DNA of 64,000 nucleotides, taken from NCBI RefSeq assembly GCF_000708595.2, contig NZ_JARP01000001.1:310001-374000 (forward strand), written 5' to 3'. The translations under genes and the position numbers were made by a program. Under the pieces are notes generated by a model, which was not told the DNA's origin, made no database searches, and saw nothing but the letters and a program-made list of their open reading frames with translations. Each line of letters opens with the position of its first letter. The stretch's first letter is position 1. Of this stretch, positions 31,409-39,735 are shown piece by piece. The DNA is from Flavobacterium sp. KJJ (GTDB lineage Bacteria > Bacteroidota > Bacteroidia > Flavobacteriales > Flavobacteriaceae).

Positions 31409-32413
31409 TTATATTTTTAGTTTTGTTACTAAATCTTCAAATTTCTTCAGCGTTTCTTCCATAGATAATTCAGATCTTCCGCCTGCGGCATTGCTGTGGC
31501 CTCCGCCATTAAAATGATCTCTTGCAAACTGATTTACATCAAATCCGCCTTGAGAGCGGAAAGAGATCTTAATAATTTTCTCGTCTTTATTTTCTATAAA
31601 AATAGCAGTAAAAACAATTCCTTTTATACTTAATCCGTAATTTACGATTCCTTCGGTGTCGCCTTTAACATAATCAAATGCATCTAATTCAGATTGAGTA
31701 AGTGATGTATAAGATGTTTTATGTTCTTCATAAACTTTCATATTCTGTAAAGCGCGTCCTAATAACTGTAAACGGCTATATGAGCTGTTATCAAATAATA
31801 AAACTGGAATTTGAGTGTTTTCTACTCCTAAATCAATTAATTCTGCGATAATTCGGTGTGTATTTCCAGTTGTTCCCGGAAAACGAAACGAACCTGAATC
31901 AGTCAATATTCCAGTATAGATACAAGTTGCAATGGTTTTGTCAATATCTTCTTTTTTATTTAAAAAAGTAATAAAGTTGTAAATCATCTCACAAGTCGAT
32001 CCGTATGAAGTATCAGAATACATATAAGCAGCATAATCATCTGGTTTTTGATGATGATCGATCATAATAAATGGAGCAGTCAGCTTTACTAACGTATGTT
32101 CCATTTCGCCAGTGCGGTGAAAAGCATTAAAGTCAAGCGTGAAAATAAGCTCGGCTTCTTGTAATATTTTTGTACAGTTTTCAGTGTCTTTTTCAAATAT
32201 TTTTACTGTTTCAGAACCTGGAAGCCAAGCCAAAAAATCAGGAAAATCATTAGGAGCAATCACAGTAGGCTGGTGATTGTTTTTGAGTAAAAAGTGGTAT
32301 AAAGCTAAGGTAGAACCCATGGCATCTCCATCTGGTCCTCTATGCGGAATTATTGCAATTTTCTTTGGGGTCGCAAGCAACAATTGAATTGCTTGAATAT
32401 CTTGTATTTTCAT
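31409..32413 (-). CDS. DHH-family phosphoesterase (NrnA-like)
   Basis: A 334-residue cytoplasmic enzyme with DHH/DHHA1 domains: 'IIPHRGPDGDAMGSTLALYHFL' near residue 20, 'LIFTLDFNAFHRTGE', 'IMIDHHQKPDD' near 115, and C-terminal 'GGFDVNQFARDHFNGGGHSNAAGG'. NrnA-type proteins degrade short RNA (nanoRNA) and dephosphorylate pAp. It lies 4 bp upstream of gldI on the same strand, so gldI is probably read from its promoter. Confidence 0.9.
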   Translation of the reverse strand: MKIQDIQAIQLLLATPKKIAIIPHRGPDGDAMGSTLALYHFLLKNNHQPTVIAPNDFPDFLAWLPGSETVKIFEKDTENCTKILQEAELIFTLDFNAFHRTGEMEHTLVKLTAPFIMIDHHQKPDDYAAYMYSDTSYGSTCEMIYNFITFLNKKEDIDKTIATCIYTGILTDSGSFRFPGTTGNTHRIIAELIDLGVENTQIPVLLFDNSSYSRLQLLGRALQNMKVYEEHKTSYTSLTQSELDAFDYVKGDTEGIVNYGLSIKGIVFTAIFIENKDEKIIKISFRSQGGFDVNQFARDHFNGGGHSNAAGGRSELSMEETLKKFEDLVTKLKI

Positions 32414-32606
32414 AGTGTGCGAATTTACATTTTTTTAATGTAATGTTGAAATCATTTTAGAGATTAACACACTTTTTAGAATTGTGAGTTAGGAGTTATG
32501 AATTGTGAATTATGAGTTATAAGTTTCGGAGTAAAATTTACGGATGATTCGTGGAGGAATTATTGTTATTTACTAAAGATTAAATTATTTAAAATTGGAA
32601 TTTAAA

Positions 32607-33863
32607 TTACAACTGCTCTAATTCTCTTTGCTTTAATTTTTGGTACAACTTATATTTAGCTCCTTTTACAATCTGTGATTTATAAATTCCTATTGAACCA
32701 GACGAGAAATAAGCAATTGTACAGGCAACGGCTATAAAAATTCCCGGTTGAAGGCCAAATAATTCTATTCCCATAATAGTGCAGGCGATAGGAGTGTGGG
32801 TCGCGCCCGAGAATACAGCAACAAACCCTAATCCAGCCAAAAAAGCAATTGGCAACGGAATTACTAATGATAAAGCACTTCCTAAAGTTGCACCTACAAA
32901 AAATAATGGAGTAACTTCTCCACCTTTAAAACCTGCACCTAAAGTAAATCCGGTAAATAAAATTTTTAGTAAAAAGTCATACCATTGGCTAGCATTAGAA
33001 AACGAATCGACAATTATAGGCACGCCCAATCCGGAAAATTTTGTTAATCCAAAACCAGCAAAAGCTATAACCAAAAATATTCCTCCAATAAAAGGTCTTA
33101 AAGGCGGATATTTAATATTCTTTGAAAAAAGAGATCCCCACAAATGTGTGGTTCTGGAAAATAACAAAGCCGCTATACCAGATAAAATTCCAATTAGAAT
33201 AGTGTATAATAATGTACTTAAATTAAATTCAGGAATGAAGGGAATGCTGTAATGTGTATGTTTTATGTGCCAAAATTCTACAGTAAAATAAGCTGCATAA
33301 GCCACTAAAAAAGACAAAATGATACTTTTAAAATTAATTTTACTGAAATATACAACTTCCAAAGCAAAAATTGCGCCTGCTAAAGGTGTTCCGAAAACAG
33401 AGGCAAAACCAGCACTAATTCCGAGAATGATCAAAATTTTTCTTTCGGAATTATCTAGATTAAAAAGTTTTGTAAACTGATCTGCAATTGCGCCTCCCAT
33501 TTGTACAGCGGTGCCTTCGCGTCCGGCAGAACCTCCAAATAAATGTGTTGTTAAAGTACCTAAAAGTACTAGAGGAGCCATTTTAAGTGGAATAACTTTT
33601 TGTGGCTTTTCATATTCTTCGAGCAATAGATTATTGCCTTTTACAACAGATTCTCCAAAATAGTAATACGTGAATCCAACAATTAGTCCGCCGAAAGGCA
33701 AAAGCCAAATAATCCAATCATGATGAATTCTAAATTGAGTAACCCATTCTAAAGAAACTAAGAAAAATGCCGATGCAGATCCGGATAAAATACCTATAAA
33801 AGTACAAATCAAAATCCATTTGAAAGTTGTCAGGAATATTACTTTTAGGTTATGAGAAGTCAT
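32607..33863 (-). CDS. ClC-family chloride channel or antiporter
   Basis: A 418-residue polytopic membrane protein of the voltage-gated chloride channel family. The selectivity motif 'GSAGREGTAVQMGGAIAD' near residue 111 (GREG, with Thr in place of the usual Pro), 'FGTPLAGAIFALEVVYF' and 'GFKGGEVTPLFFVGATLGSAL' are plain. In the last, the usual Gly-Gly-Glu matches ion-binding elements. The Glu in GREG suggests coupled H+/Cl- exchange rather than a pure channel. No CBS domains. Monocistronic. Confidence 0.9.
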   Translation of the reverse strand: MTSHNLKVIFLTTFKWILICTFIGILSGSASAFFLVSLEWVTQFRIHHDWIIWLLPFGGLIVGFTYYYFGESVVKGNNLLLEEYEKPQKVIPLKMAPLVLLGTLTTHLFGGSAGREGTAVQMGGAIADQFTKLFNLDNSERKILIILGISAGFASVFGTPLAGAIFALEVVYFSKINFKSIILSFLVAYAAYFTVEFWHIKHTHYSIPFIPEFNLSTLLYTILIGILSGIAALLFSRTTHLWGSLFSKNIKYPPLRPFIGGIFLVIAFAGFGLTKFSGLGVPIIVDSFSNASQWYDFLLKILFTGFTLGAGFKGGEVTPLFFVGATLGSALSLVIPLPIAFLAGLGFVAVFSGATHTPIACTIMGIELFGLQPGIFIAVACTIAYFSSGSIGIYKSQIVKGAKYKLYQKLKQRELEQL

Positions 33864-33885
33864 TAATTATTTTGAGAAAGTTTTT

Positions 33886-33965
33886 AGCCACGAATTCACG
33901 AATTTAAAGAAAAAATAATCAATTTGATTGTTAATTCGAGATATTAATTCGTGAATTTGTGGCAA
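33886..33965. repeat. Imperfect inverted repeat with CACGAATTCACGAATT arms
   Basis: TAGCCACGAATTCACGAATT (33886-33905) pairs with AATTCGTGAATTTGTGGCAA (33946-33965), with few mismatches. A single half-copy (AATTCGTGAATTCGTGGCAA) is at 21839-21858. Confidence 0.6.
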
Positions 33966-33973
33966 CTTTTTAG

Positions 33974-34357
33974 TTACTGAATTACAGCAGTAAATTCAAT
34001 TTCAACTAAATATTCAGGAGCAACAAGCTTGCTTATTTCGTAAAAGCCAGTTGTAGGTTTAATATCTTTAAAAAAGGCCGAGTGTGCTTTTGCTACATCT
34101 TCAAAAGTCGATATATTGGTTGTAAAAATTCGAGTTCTGATTACATCTTTCATTCCAACATTCAGATCTTCAAGCACTTTTTCAACACGTTCGAGAATAT
34201 TGTAAGTCTGTGCATACGCATCGTTAGCTTTTACTTTTTCGCCATCAACAATTGCTACAGTTCCAGAAACTTCAACAATATTGCCAATTCTCACGGCGCG
34301 GCAATATCCCATTTTGTCTTCCCAAGGTGATCCTGTTAAGATGTTTTCTCTTTTCAT
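33974..34357 (-). CDS. RidA/YjgF-family protein
   Basis: A 127-residue protein of the RidA (YjgF/YER057c/UK114) family: 'GNIVEVSGTVAIVDGEKVKANDAYAQTYNILERVEKVLEDLN', 'DVIRTRIFTTNI', 'LVAPEYLVEIEFTAVI'. RidA proteins hydrolyse reactive enamine/imine intermediates from PLP enzymes; this subgroup (RidA-like, with VSGTVA) may act on other substrates. Monocistronic. Confidence 0.9.
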   Translation of the reverse strand: MKRENILTGSPWEDKMGYCRAVRIGNIVEVSGTVAIVDGEKVKANDAYAQTYNILERVEKVLEDLNVGMKDVIRTRIFTTNISTFEDVAKAHSAFFKDIKPTTGFYEISKLVAPEYLVEIEFTAVIQ

Positions 34358-34510
34358 TTTATATGTTTTTCGAATTTAATCAGTTTAATTTCTTGAGCAA
34401 ATTCTAGTTATTTAATTCCTTGCAATTTATAAAATTTGACCGTTAAAAACAGATAAAAAGAGCTGAAATCATTTCGTAAATTCATTCTTTTTTGTGATAT
34501 TTTGAAATCA

Positions 34511-34816
34511 TTATTCTATTAAGTGATGTTCAAAAAGGCGAAGTTTATTTTGCGCTGAATTGAGATTTTGCTGCAATGTTTCAATTTTATTTAAAAGATG
34601 AGCGATTGCATCAATTCCTTCCATATTAATCTTTAGGTCATAATGAAGGCGAATCATTTTTTCAACTGCAGGAAGCTGTTTAGAATGTAAATATGAATCT
34701 TCTTCCTGAAAAATAATTTCAACCAATCCATAGTTTTGCAGTTCTGTTATAAAAGTATTTTCGATTCCGTGATAGATACAAAATTGTTTTATTTGGATTA
34801 AATTTTTACTATTCAT
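34511..34816 (-). CDS. cbpM: Chaperone modulator CbpM
   Basis: A 101-residue protein with the MerR-like HTH start 'IQIKQFCIYHGIENTFITELQNYGLVEI' followed by a helical coiled tail (IETLQQNLNSAQNKLRLFEHHL). CbpM binds the J-domain of CbpA and inhibits its stimulation of DnaK. It overlaps the end of cbpA by 8 bp on the same strand, the standard cbpA-cbpM arrangement, which makes the call firm. Confidence 0.88.
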   Translation of the reverse strand: MNSKNLIQIKQFCIYHGIENTFITELQNYGLVEIIFQEEDSYLHSKQLPAVEKMIRLHYDLKINMEGIDAIAHLLNKIETLQQNLNSAQNKLRLFEHHLIE

Positions 34817-35729
34817 GATTTCTTATTTTAGCTAATTCCTTAAATAATTCTTTTTCTTTTTGAGACAATTTTGTCGGTGTTTTTACTTTATAGGTAATGT
34901 ATAAATCTCCAAACTGATTTTCTTTTTTATAAATCGGAAATCCTTTTCCTTTCAGTTTTACCTTCGTTCCGGCTTGTGTTTCCTCAGGAACTTTAATTTT
35001 TACTTTTCCATCAAAAGTGTTTACATACATTTCTCCTCCTAAAATTGCGGTGTATAAATCAAGATCGATATCCGCATAAAGATTATTTCCTTCTCTTTTA
35101 AAATCAGAATTATTTTCGATTATAAAAGTGATAAATAAATCGCCATTTGGGCCACCGTTAGCACCTGGTCCACCGTGTCCGGGAATCTTTATGATTTGAC
35201 CATTTTCAACCCCAGCTGGAATTGTAATTCTGATGTTTTTTCCATTTACAGTTAAACTTTGTTTGTGTGTGGTATAAGCTGCGGCTAAATCTAATTGCAA
35301 TTCAGCATTAAAATCCTGACCTCTATATTTTGATTGGCTTCTGCTGTTTCGTGCACCTCCGCCATACATTGAATTAAAGAAATCTGAGAAATCGCTTCCG
35401 GAGAAATCATCTCCAAAACCAGAGAAATCTTGACTGCCCTTTTGTTGTCTAGAATATTGCTGCTGCTGATTTGGGTCGTATCCTGCCTTTTCAAATTCAT
35501 CAGCATGTTTCCAGTCTTTTCCATATTTATCGTATTTTTTACGATTTTCAGGATTGCTTAAAACTTCGTTTGCTTCATTTATTTCTTTGAATTTTTTCTC
35601 CGCTTCTTTATCATTCGGATTCAGATCTGGATGATATTTGCGTGCTAATTTGCGGTATGCTTTTTTGATCTCAGCTTCCGTCGCAGCTTTTGTTATTTCT
35701 AATGTTTTATAATAGTCGATATAATCCAT
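34809..35729 (-). CDS. cbpA: DnaJ-class cochaperone CbpA
   Basis: A 306-residue Hsp40: an N-terminal J-domain (YYKTLEITKAATEAEIKKAYRKLARKYHPDLNP, HPD at about 33-35), a Gln/Gly/Ser-rich linker (QQQQYSRQQKGSQDFSGFGDD) and two DnaJ C-terminal substrate domains (ITIPAGVENGQIIKIPGHGGPG; KIKVPEETQAGTKVKLKGKGFP). It has no zinc-finger Cys repeats, which makes it CbpA rather than DnaJ. It stimulates DnaK and is controlled by the overlapping cbpM. Confidence 0.93.
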   Translation of the reverse strand: MDYIDYYKTLEITKAATEAEIKKAYRKLARKYHPDLNPNDKEAEKKFKEINEANEVLSNPENRKKYDKYGKDWKHADEFEKAGYDPNQQQQYSRQQKGSQDFSGFGDDFSGSDFSDFFNSMYGGGARNSRSQSKYRGQDFNAELQLDLAAAYTTHKQSLTVNGKNIRITIPAGVENGQIIKIPGHGGPGANGGPNGDLFITFIIENNSDFKREGNNLYADIDLDLYTAILGGEMYVNTFDGKVKIKVPEETQAGTKVKLKGKGFPIYKKENQFGDLYITYKVKTPTKLSQKEKELFKELAKIRNHE

Positions 35730-35946
35730 TTTGTTTGTATTTTTAATAAAGGTAAATTAAAATATTGAAGTTAAGAATAAGTTGCTAATTATCAAATGAT
35801 AAATATGTATTTATATTGACTTGCAATTTGAATAATTTTAATTAGAATTTGATTTGAATAATATTTGGCAGGTTTTTTGTTTCCAAAAATTAGCCTAATA
35901 TATTGTTATAAAAGTCTTAAAGTTAAAGTGAGTAATTAAATTATGC

Positions 35947-35954
35947 TATTTTTG
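35947..35954 (+). promoter_or_regulatory. -7 box upstream of 36013
   Basis: TATTTTTG, about 60 bp before the ATG of the next gene. No clear -33 TTG. Confidence 0.45.
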
Positions 35955-36012
35955 CTTTGCTATACTATAATACTTATAAAATTATAAAAGCCGATTCGAT
36001 AAAACTTATTCA

Positions 36013-36726
36013 ATGAAGCACATTTTATTTTTCATATTATTTTTTACTGCTGTAACAGTATCAGCTCAAACGGAATTTAGTACTAAGTACAAGAGTATTC
36101 CTGCCCCTAAATTTAGTTCGAAACCTAAAAAGGCACCAACTCCTGAAATAAAAGATCCACAAGCTGATCTTGCCGAAATTCCAAGTATAAAAACGCCAAA
36201 CGTTTACGATAATACCAGCATTACGACCAAATCTAAATTTCAGATAGGAGAAGAAAAGAGCAAATTTACCATGTCGACCGAAACTGAATTTGCTAATCCA
36301 GGAGATCGTTATGTAGCTAAAATGGAAAAAGATTTGGATCGAGCTTTGAAAGATGCTGGTTTAAGAGAAGGAAGAGGACAATTAATAAAGAAAAACATTT
36401 CACTGGGTGATTTTAAAACTAAATCAGAATTTTTTATTGTAAAGTTCCGAGATTTTGGTGCTATCGATGGTGATTTGGTAAAAGTTTCCTCGAATGATAA
36501 AGTAATAAGAGATCAAGTATTTTTGGATTCTAATTTTAAAGAAGTCAAAATTCCGCTTACTGCAGGTTTCAATAAACTAGATTTCGAAGCTTTGAACATT
36601 GGAAGTCTAGGAGGAAATACTGCTGAAATTCAAGTTTACGATGATAAAGGCGCACTCGTAACCAATGATTATTGGGATAATTTAGCAGCGGGTTTTAAAG
36701 CTTCAATTATTGTTACGAAAGAGTGA
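36013..36726 (+). CDS. Hypothetical secreted protein
   Basis: A 237-residue protein with a signal peptide (to about residue 19, TVSAQ). A Pro/Lys-rich low-complexity segment (PKFSSKPKKAPTPEIKDPQ) follows, then a region with 'VAKMEKDLDRALKDAGLREGRGQL', and a C-terminal beta domain (DFGAIDGDLVKVSSNDKVIRD, FKEVKIPLTAGFNKLDFEALNIGSLGGNTAEIQVYDD). That domain looks like a small Ig-like or lectin-like module conserved in Flavobacteriia. I do not recognise a function. A hairpin repeat separates it from the convergent poxB gene. Confidence 0.72.
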   Translation: MKHILFFILFFTAVTVSAQTEFSTKYKSIPAPKFSSKPKKAPTPEIKDPQADLAEIPSIKTPNVYDNTSITTKSKFQIGEEKSKFTMSTETEFANPGDRYVAKMEKDLDRALKDAGLREGRGQLIKKNISLGDFKTKSEFFIVKFRDFGAIDGDLVKVSSNDKVIRDQVFLDSNFKEVKIPLTAGFNKLDFEALNIGSLGGNTAEIQVYDDKGALVTNDYWDNLAAGFKASIIVTKE

Positions 36727-36735
36727 TTTTTTTTT

Positions 36736-36829
36736 AGTTGCTAAGATACTAAGGTTCTAAGTAGCTAAGAGTTTATATTAAAAAAAAACTCAGAATCTTA
36801 GAAGCTTAGTATCTTAGCACCTTAGAAAA
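36736..36829. repeat. Inverted repeat of CTAAG/CTTAG type
   Basis: Left arm from 36736 (TTGCTAAGATACTAAGGTTC...) and right arm to about 36824 (...AGTATCTTAGCACCTTAG) are near-complementary, with an internal roughly 7-8 bp period of CTAAG. It lies between convergent genes and may end transcription from both sides. Confidence 0.7.
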
Positions 36830-38566
36830 TTATAACCCCTCTTTTAAATGCTTATAATTAGATTTGATAGTATTAAAAACTTCATCCATTTTACCTCCAA
36901 GCATTAATTTAGTCATTGATTTTGCCATTCCAGTTACTTGAACCCATTCAACTTTTGGAGGCATTGCCAATGCATTCGGATTTGTAAATACGTTTAATAA
37001 TACAGGACCTTTGTGCAGAAAAGCATTTTCAATCGCCTGTGCGACATCTTCAGGTTTATGAACATTTATTCCCTGAAAGCCCATTGCCTGAGCGATTAAA
37101 CCAAAGTCAGGATTAACCATATCGGTTTCGTTATCTGGCAGACCGTTTACTTCCATTTCAAGTTTTACCATTCCCAAAGCGCGATTATTAAAAACAATAA
37201 TTTTAATCGGGATATTGTATTGCTGAATTGTTGCCAAATCACCTAATAGCATTGATAAACCGCCATCTCCGCACATTGCAATAACCTGTTGTTCAGGATG
37301 TGCCAAAGCCGCTCCAATTGCCATTGGCATTGCATTTGCCATTGATCCATGATTGAATGAACCCAACATTTTTCGCTCTCCAGTTCCTTTAATAAATCGG
37401 GCTCCCCAAACACAGGTCATTCCCGTGTCTACTGTGAAAATAGCATCATTATCAGCTAGTTTATCAATAACATGCGCCAGATATTCAGGTTGAATGGTGT
37501 CTTCTCCGCCGTTATCATCAATATAAATATTCATATTTTCTTTTACGCTGCTGTAAAATTTTAACTGTGCCTGTAAAAAACTATCATCAGTTTTGTTTTC
37601 TAAAAGAGGCAGTAAAGCTTCAATCGTATTAGCTACATCGCCACATAATCCCATATAGAGATTGGCTCTTCTTCCTAAACGTTCAGTGCTGGTATCAATT
37701 TGAATAATTTTGTTATCAGTCGGCATGAATTTATCATATGGAAAATCTGTTCCCAATAATAAGACCAAATGCGATTCGTGCATGCTATGATAAGCAGAAG
37801 GCTGTCCGAGCAAACCCGTCATTCCAATTTCATTAGGATTATTAGGCTGAATGCTCATTTTTCCTCTAAAAGAATATCCAACTGGTGCTTTTATATGATT
37901 TGATAATAGAACTACTTGATCATGCGCCTTTTCAGCTCCAATACCGCAGAATAAAGTGATTTTTGTACTTTCATTTATAGCTTTAGCTAAATGCTGTAAT
38001 TCAGTATCCGAAGGTCGAATAACAGGATTACAATGAAAATATTGAGTAGATATATTGCTTTCAACCGCTTTTAGCTGCGAAACATCGCCAGGTAAACCAA
38101 TAACCGCAACACCTTTTTTGCCCAAAGCATGCTGAATTGCAGTCTGAATAATTCGAGGCGCTTGCTCAGCGGTCATAATCATCTGATTGTAACAGCTGCA
38201 ATCGTCAAAAAGTTTTATGGTGTTGGTCTCTTGAAAATAATCCATTCCCATTTCGCTCGTATTAATTGTAGAAGCTATTGCTAATAATGGGATATGCGAG
38301 CGATGCGCATCATACAAACCATTGATTAAATGTACATGGCCAGGACCACAGCTTCCGGCACAAACAGCAAAACCGTCTAATTCTGCTTCAGCGGCAGCAG
38401 CATAAGCGCCCACTTCTTCATGGCGTACATGAATCCATTTTATTTTTCCGTTTCTTCGTATTGCATCGTTAAAATGATTTAAGCTATCGCCGGTAACGGC
38501 ATAAACGCGTTTTACACCAGCCTCTACCAACATGTCAACTAATTGTTCTGCAACTATTTTACTCAT
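36830..38566 (-). CDS. poxB: Thiamine-diphosphate pyruvate dehydrogenase (quinone)
   Basis: A 578-residue TPP enzyme: N-terminal 'VDMLVEAGVKRVYAVTGDSLNHF' and 'WIHVRHEEVGAYAAAAEAEL' (catalytic Glu), 'VCAGSCGPGHVHLINGLYDAHRSHIPLLAI', a central FAD/allosteric domain, and C-terminal TPP motif 'GDGGLSMLLGDLATIQQYNIPIKIIVFNN' near residue 430. PoxB oxidises pyruvate to acetate and CO2 with electrons to the quinone pool at the membrane. The C-terminal membrane-binding tail is short (HLKEGL). Acetolactate synthase is the nearest alternative, but the motifs and length favour PoxB. Confidence 0.9.
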   Translation of the reverse strand: MSKIVAEQLVDMLVEAGVKRVYAVTGDSLNHFNDAIRRNGKIKWIHVRHEEVGAYAAAAEAELDGFAVCAGSCGPGHVHLINGLYDAHRSHIPLLAIASTINTSEMGMDYFQETNTIKLFDDCSCYNQMIMTAEQAPRIIQTAIQHALGKKGVAVIGLPGDVSQLKAVESNISTQYFHCNPVIRPSDTELQHLAKAINESTKITLFCGIGAEKAHDQVVLLSNHIKAPVGYSFRGKMSIQPNNPNEIGMTGLLGQPSAYHSMHESHLVLLLGTDFPYDKFMPTDNKIIQIDTSTERLGRRANLYMGLCGDVANTIEALLPLLENKTDDSFLQAQLKFYSSVKENMNIYIDDNGGEDTIQPEYLAHVIDKLADNDAIFTVDTGMTCVWGARFIKGTGERKMLGSFNHGSMANAMPMAIGAALAHPEQQVIAMCGDGGLSMLLGDLATIQQYNIPIKIIVFNNRALGMVKLEMEVNGLPDNETDMVNPDFGLIAQAMGFQGINVHKPEDVAQAIENAFLHKGPVLLNVFTNPNALAMPPKVEWVQVTGMAKSMTKLMLGGKMDEVFNTIKSNYKHLKEGL

Positions 38567-38705
38567 GATTATGTTTTAAAATTAATATTTCGACAGTATA
38601 ACATTGGTTATGCAGTTTACTCTCTTAATGATTACATTTTAATATACATTTGGTTATGATGTAAAAGCAATTTTGGTATAGTTCTATAAATTTAAGGAAA
38701 AGAAT

Positions 38706-38908
38706 TGTTTTTTTTAAGATACTTAGGTTCTGAGTTGCTAAGTTTCTAAGTTTTTTTCTTGAGGTGTAAAATAAAAAAGGTTCAGAGGGGCAAAGTTTTT
38801 ACACTTCCACCTCTAAACCTTTTTAATAAAGAAATTTAGGCACTAAGTTTTTATTCGATTTCTATAATCTTAGCGTCTTAGCAACTCAGAACCTTAGCAC
38901 CTTAGATT
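38706..38908. repeat. Nested palindromic repeat of two families
   Basis: The 340-bp gap 38567-38906 is mostly this. Outer arms TTAGGTTCTGAGTTGCTAAG (38723-38742) and CTTAGCAACTCAGAACCTTA (38877-38896) enclose inner arms AAAAGGTTCAGAGG (38775-38788) and CCTCTAAACCTTTT (38810-38823). No ORF. Confidence 0.75.
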
Positions 38909-39434
38909 AAAACGGATCCGCAGTAACTTTAAACTTCATATCTGCTTTTACAGTTACATCTTTAGTAAGGGTTTCTTTTAATGTTACTTGTGTTCTAATT
39001 TTATAGCTGTCTGCTTTTATATATTTATCTAGTTTTTTATCGGTGCAAATTAAATCAATCATATTCGTTGTTGTCATAATATTGTCTTGATAGGCTAATT
39101 CTATTTCGTCAGAATCAGTTGTCGAAATATACAAATGAACGGATTTTAAAAAAGTAAATGTTTTATCTGAAGGATCAGAAATAGATAATTTAAGCGATCT
39201 TAATTTTACATCTTTAACTAAGCTTGCTTTGGTTTTATTATTTTCAAATTGAGCTGATGAATTTGTAGTAACATCAGGCATAATAATTTCAGTAGGCAAA
39301 TTAATAGGCGAAGTGCTTTTGATTTTTATTGAAGTTTCATTCGAGATATTAAAAGTTAATAAGTCATCAACAGCATCGCAAGAAGTTAAAAACAAAAATA
39401 AAAAAAGAGAAAAGGCAATTAGTTTTGATTTCAT
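38907..39434 (-). CDS. Hypothetical lipoprotein
   Basis: A 175-residue protein with a lipoprotein signal (FLFLTSCDAVDDLL, Cys near residue 19) and a beta-rich mature part (FNISNETSIKIKSTSPINLPTEIIMP, LRSLKLSISDPSDKTFTFLKSVHLYIST, IRTQVTLKETLTKDVTVKADMKFKV). The pattern is that of short Bacteroidota lipoproteins that may sit in the outer membrane; no known motif. The N-terminal DDLLTFN and even spread of Ser/Thr are the only other visible traits. Its coding end touches the palindromic repeat at 38906. Confidence 0.72.
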   Translation of the reverse strand: MKSKLIAFSLFLFLFLTSCDAVDDLLTFNISNETSIKIKSTSPINLPTEIIMPDVTTNSSAQFENNKTKASLVKDVKLRSLKLSISDPSDKTFTFLKSVHLYISTTDSDEIELAYQDNIMTTTNMIDLICTDKKLDKYIKADSYKIRTQVTLKETLTKDVTVKADMKFKVTADPF

Positions 39435-39486
39435 AAAATGGTTTTTCTATAATTACGATTTTTTCTTAGAAATGGTTTTGTTTTTA

Positions 39487-39599
39487 AGTTCAAAGTTACA
39501 AAGGCTCAAAGGTTCAGAGGCATAAAGCATATGAAAAAATGATATTGATATTTTTTAACCTTTGCAACTCTGAACCTTTGATCCTTTGAACCTTTTTTG
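39487..39599. repeat. Inverted repeat of AAAGGTTCAGAG family
   Basis: Arms AGTTCAAAGTTACAAAGGC onward (39487-39530) and the complementary CAACTCTGAACCTTTGATCC stretch (39552-39597) form a long imperfect hairpin with about 7-8 bp periodicity. It fills most of the 301-bp divergent gap 39435-39735. Confidence 0.7.
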
Positions 39600-39735
39600 G
39601 TAATACTATTTTTATATCTTTGGTTTTTGTGATTATCCTGCTTATTGTAAATACATTTACTTAAAGTACAAATTCCGAACGGCTATTATTTTTTCTAACT
39701 TGCAAAACAATAGTTCCAAATTTTAAATTCTTCTA

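Noticed and set aside
32779..33252. Plus-strand frame of 157 codons opposite the ClC gene
   Set aside because: Low-complexity antisense shadow of a clearly conserved transporter.
35291..35524. Overlapping minus-strand frame inside cbpA
   Set aside because: Alternative frame over the Gln/Gly linker of cbpA.
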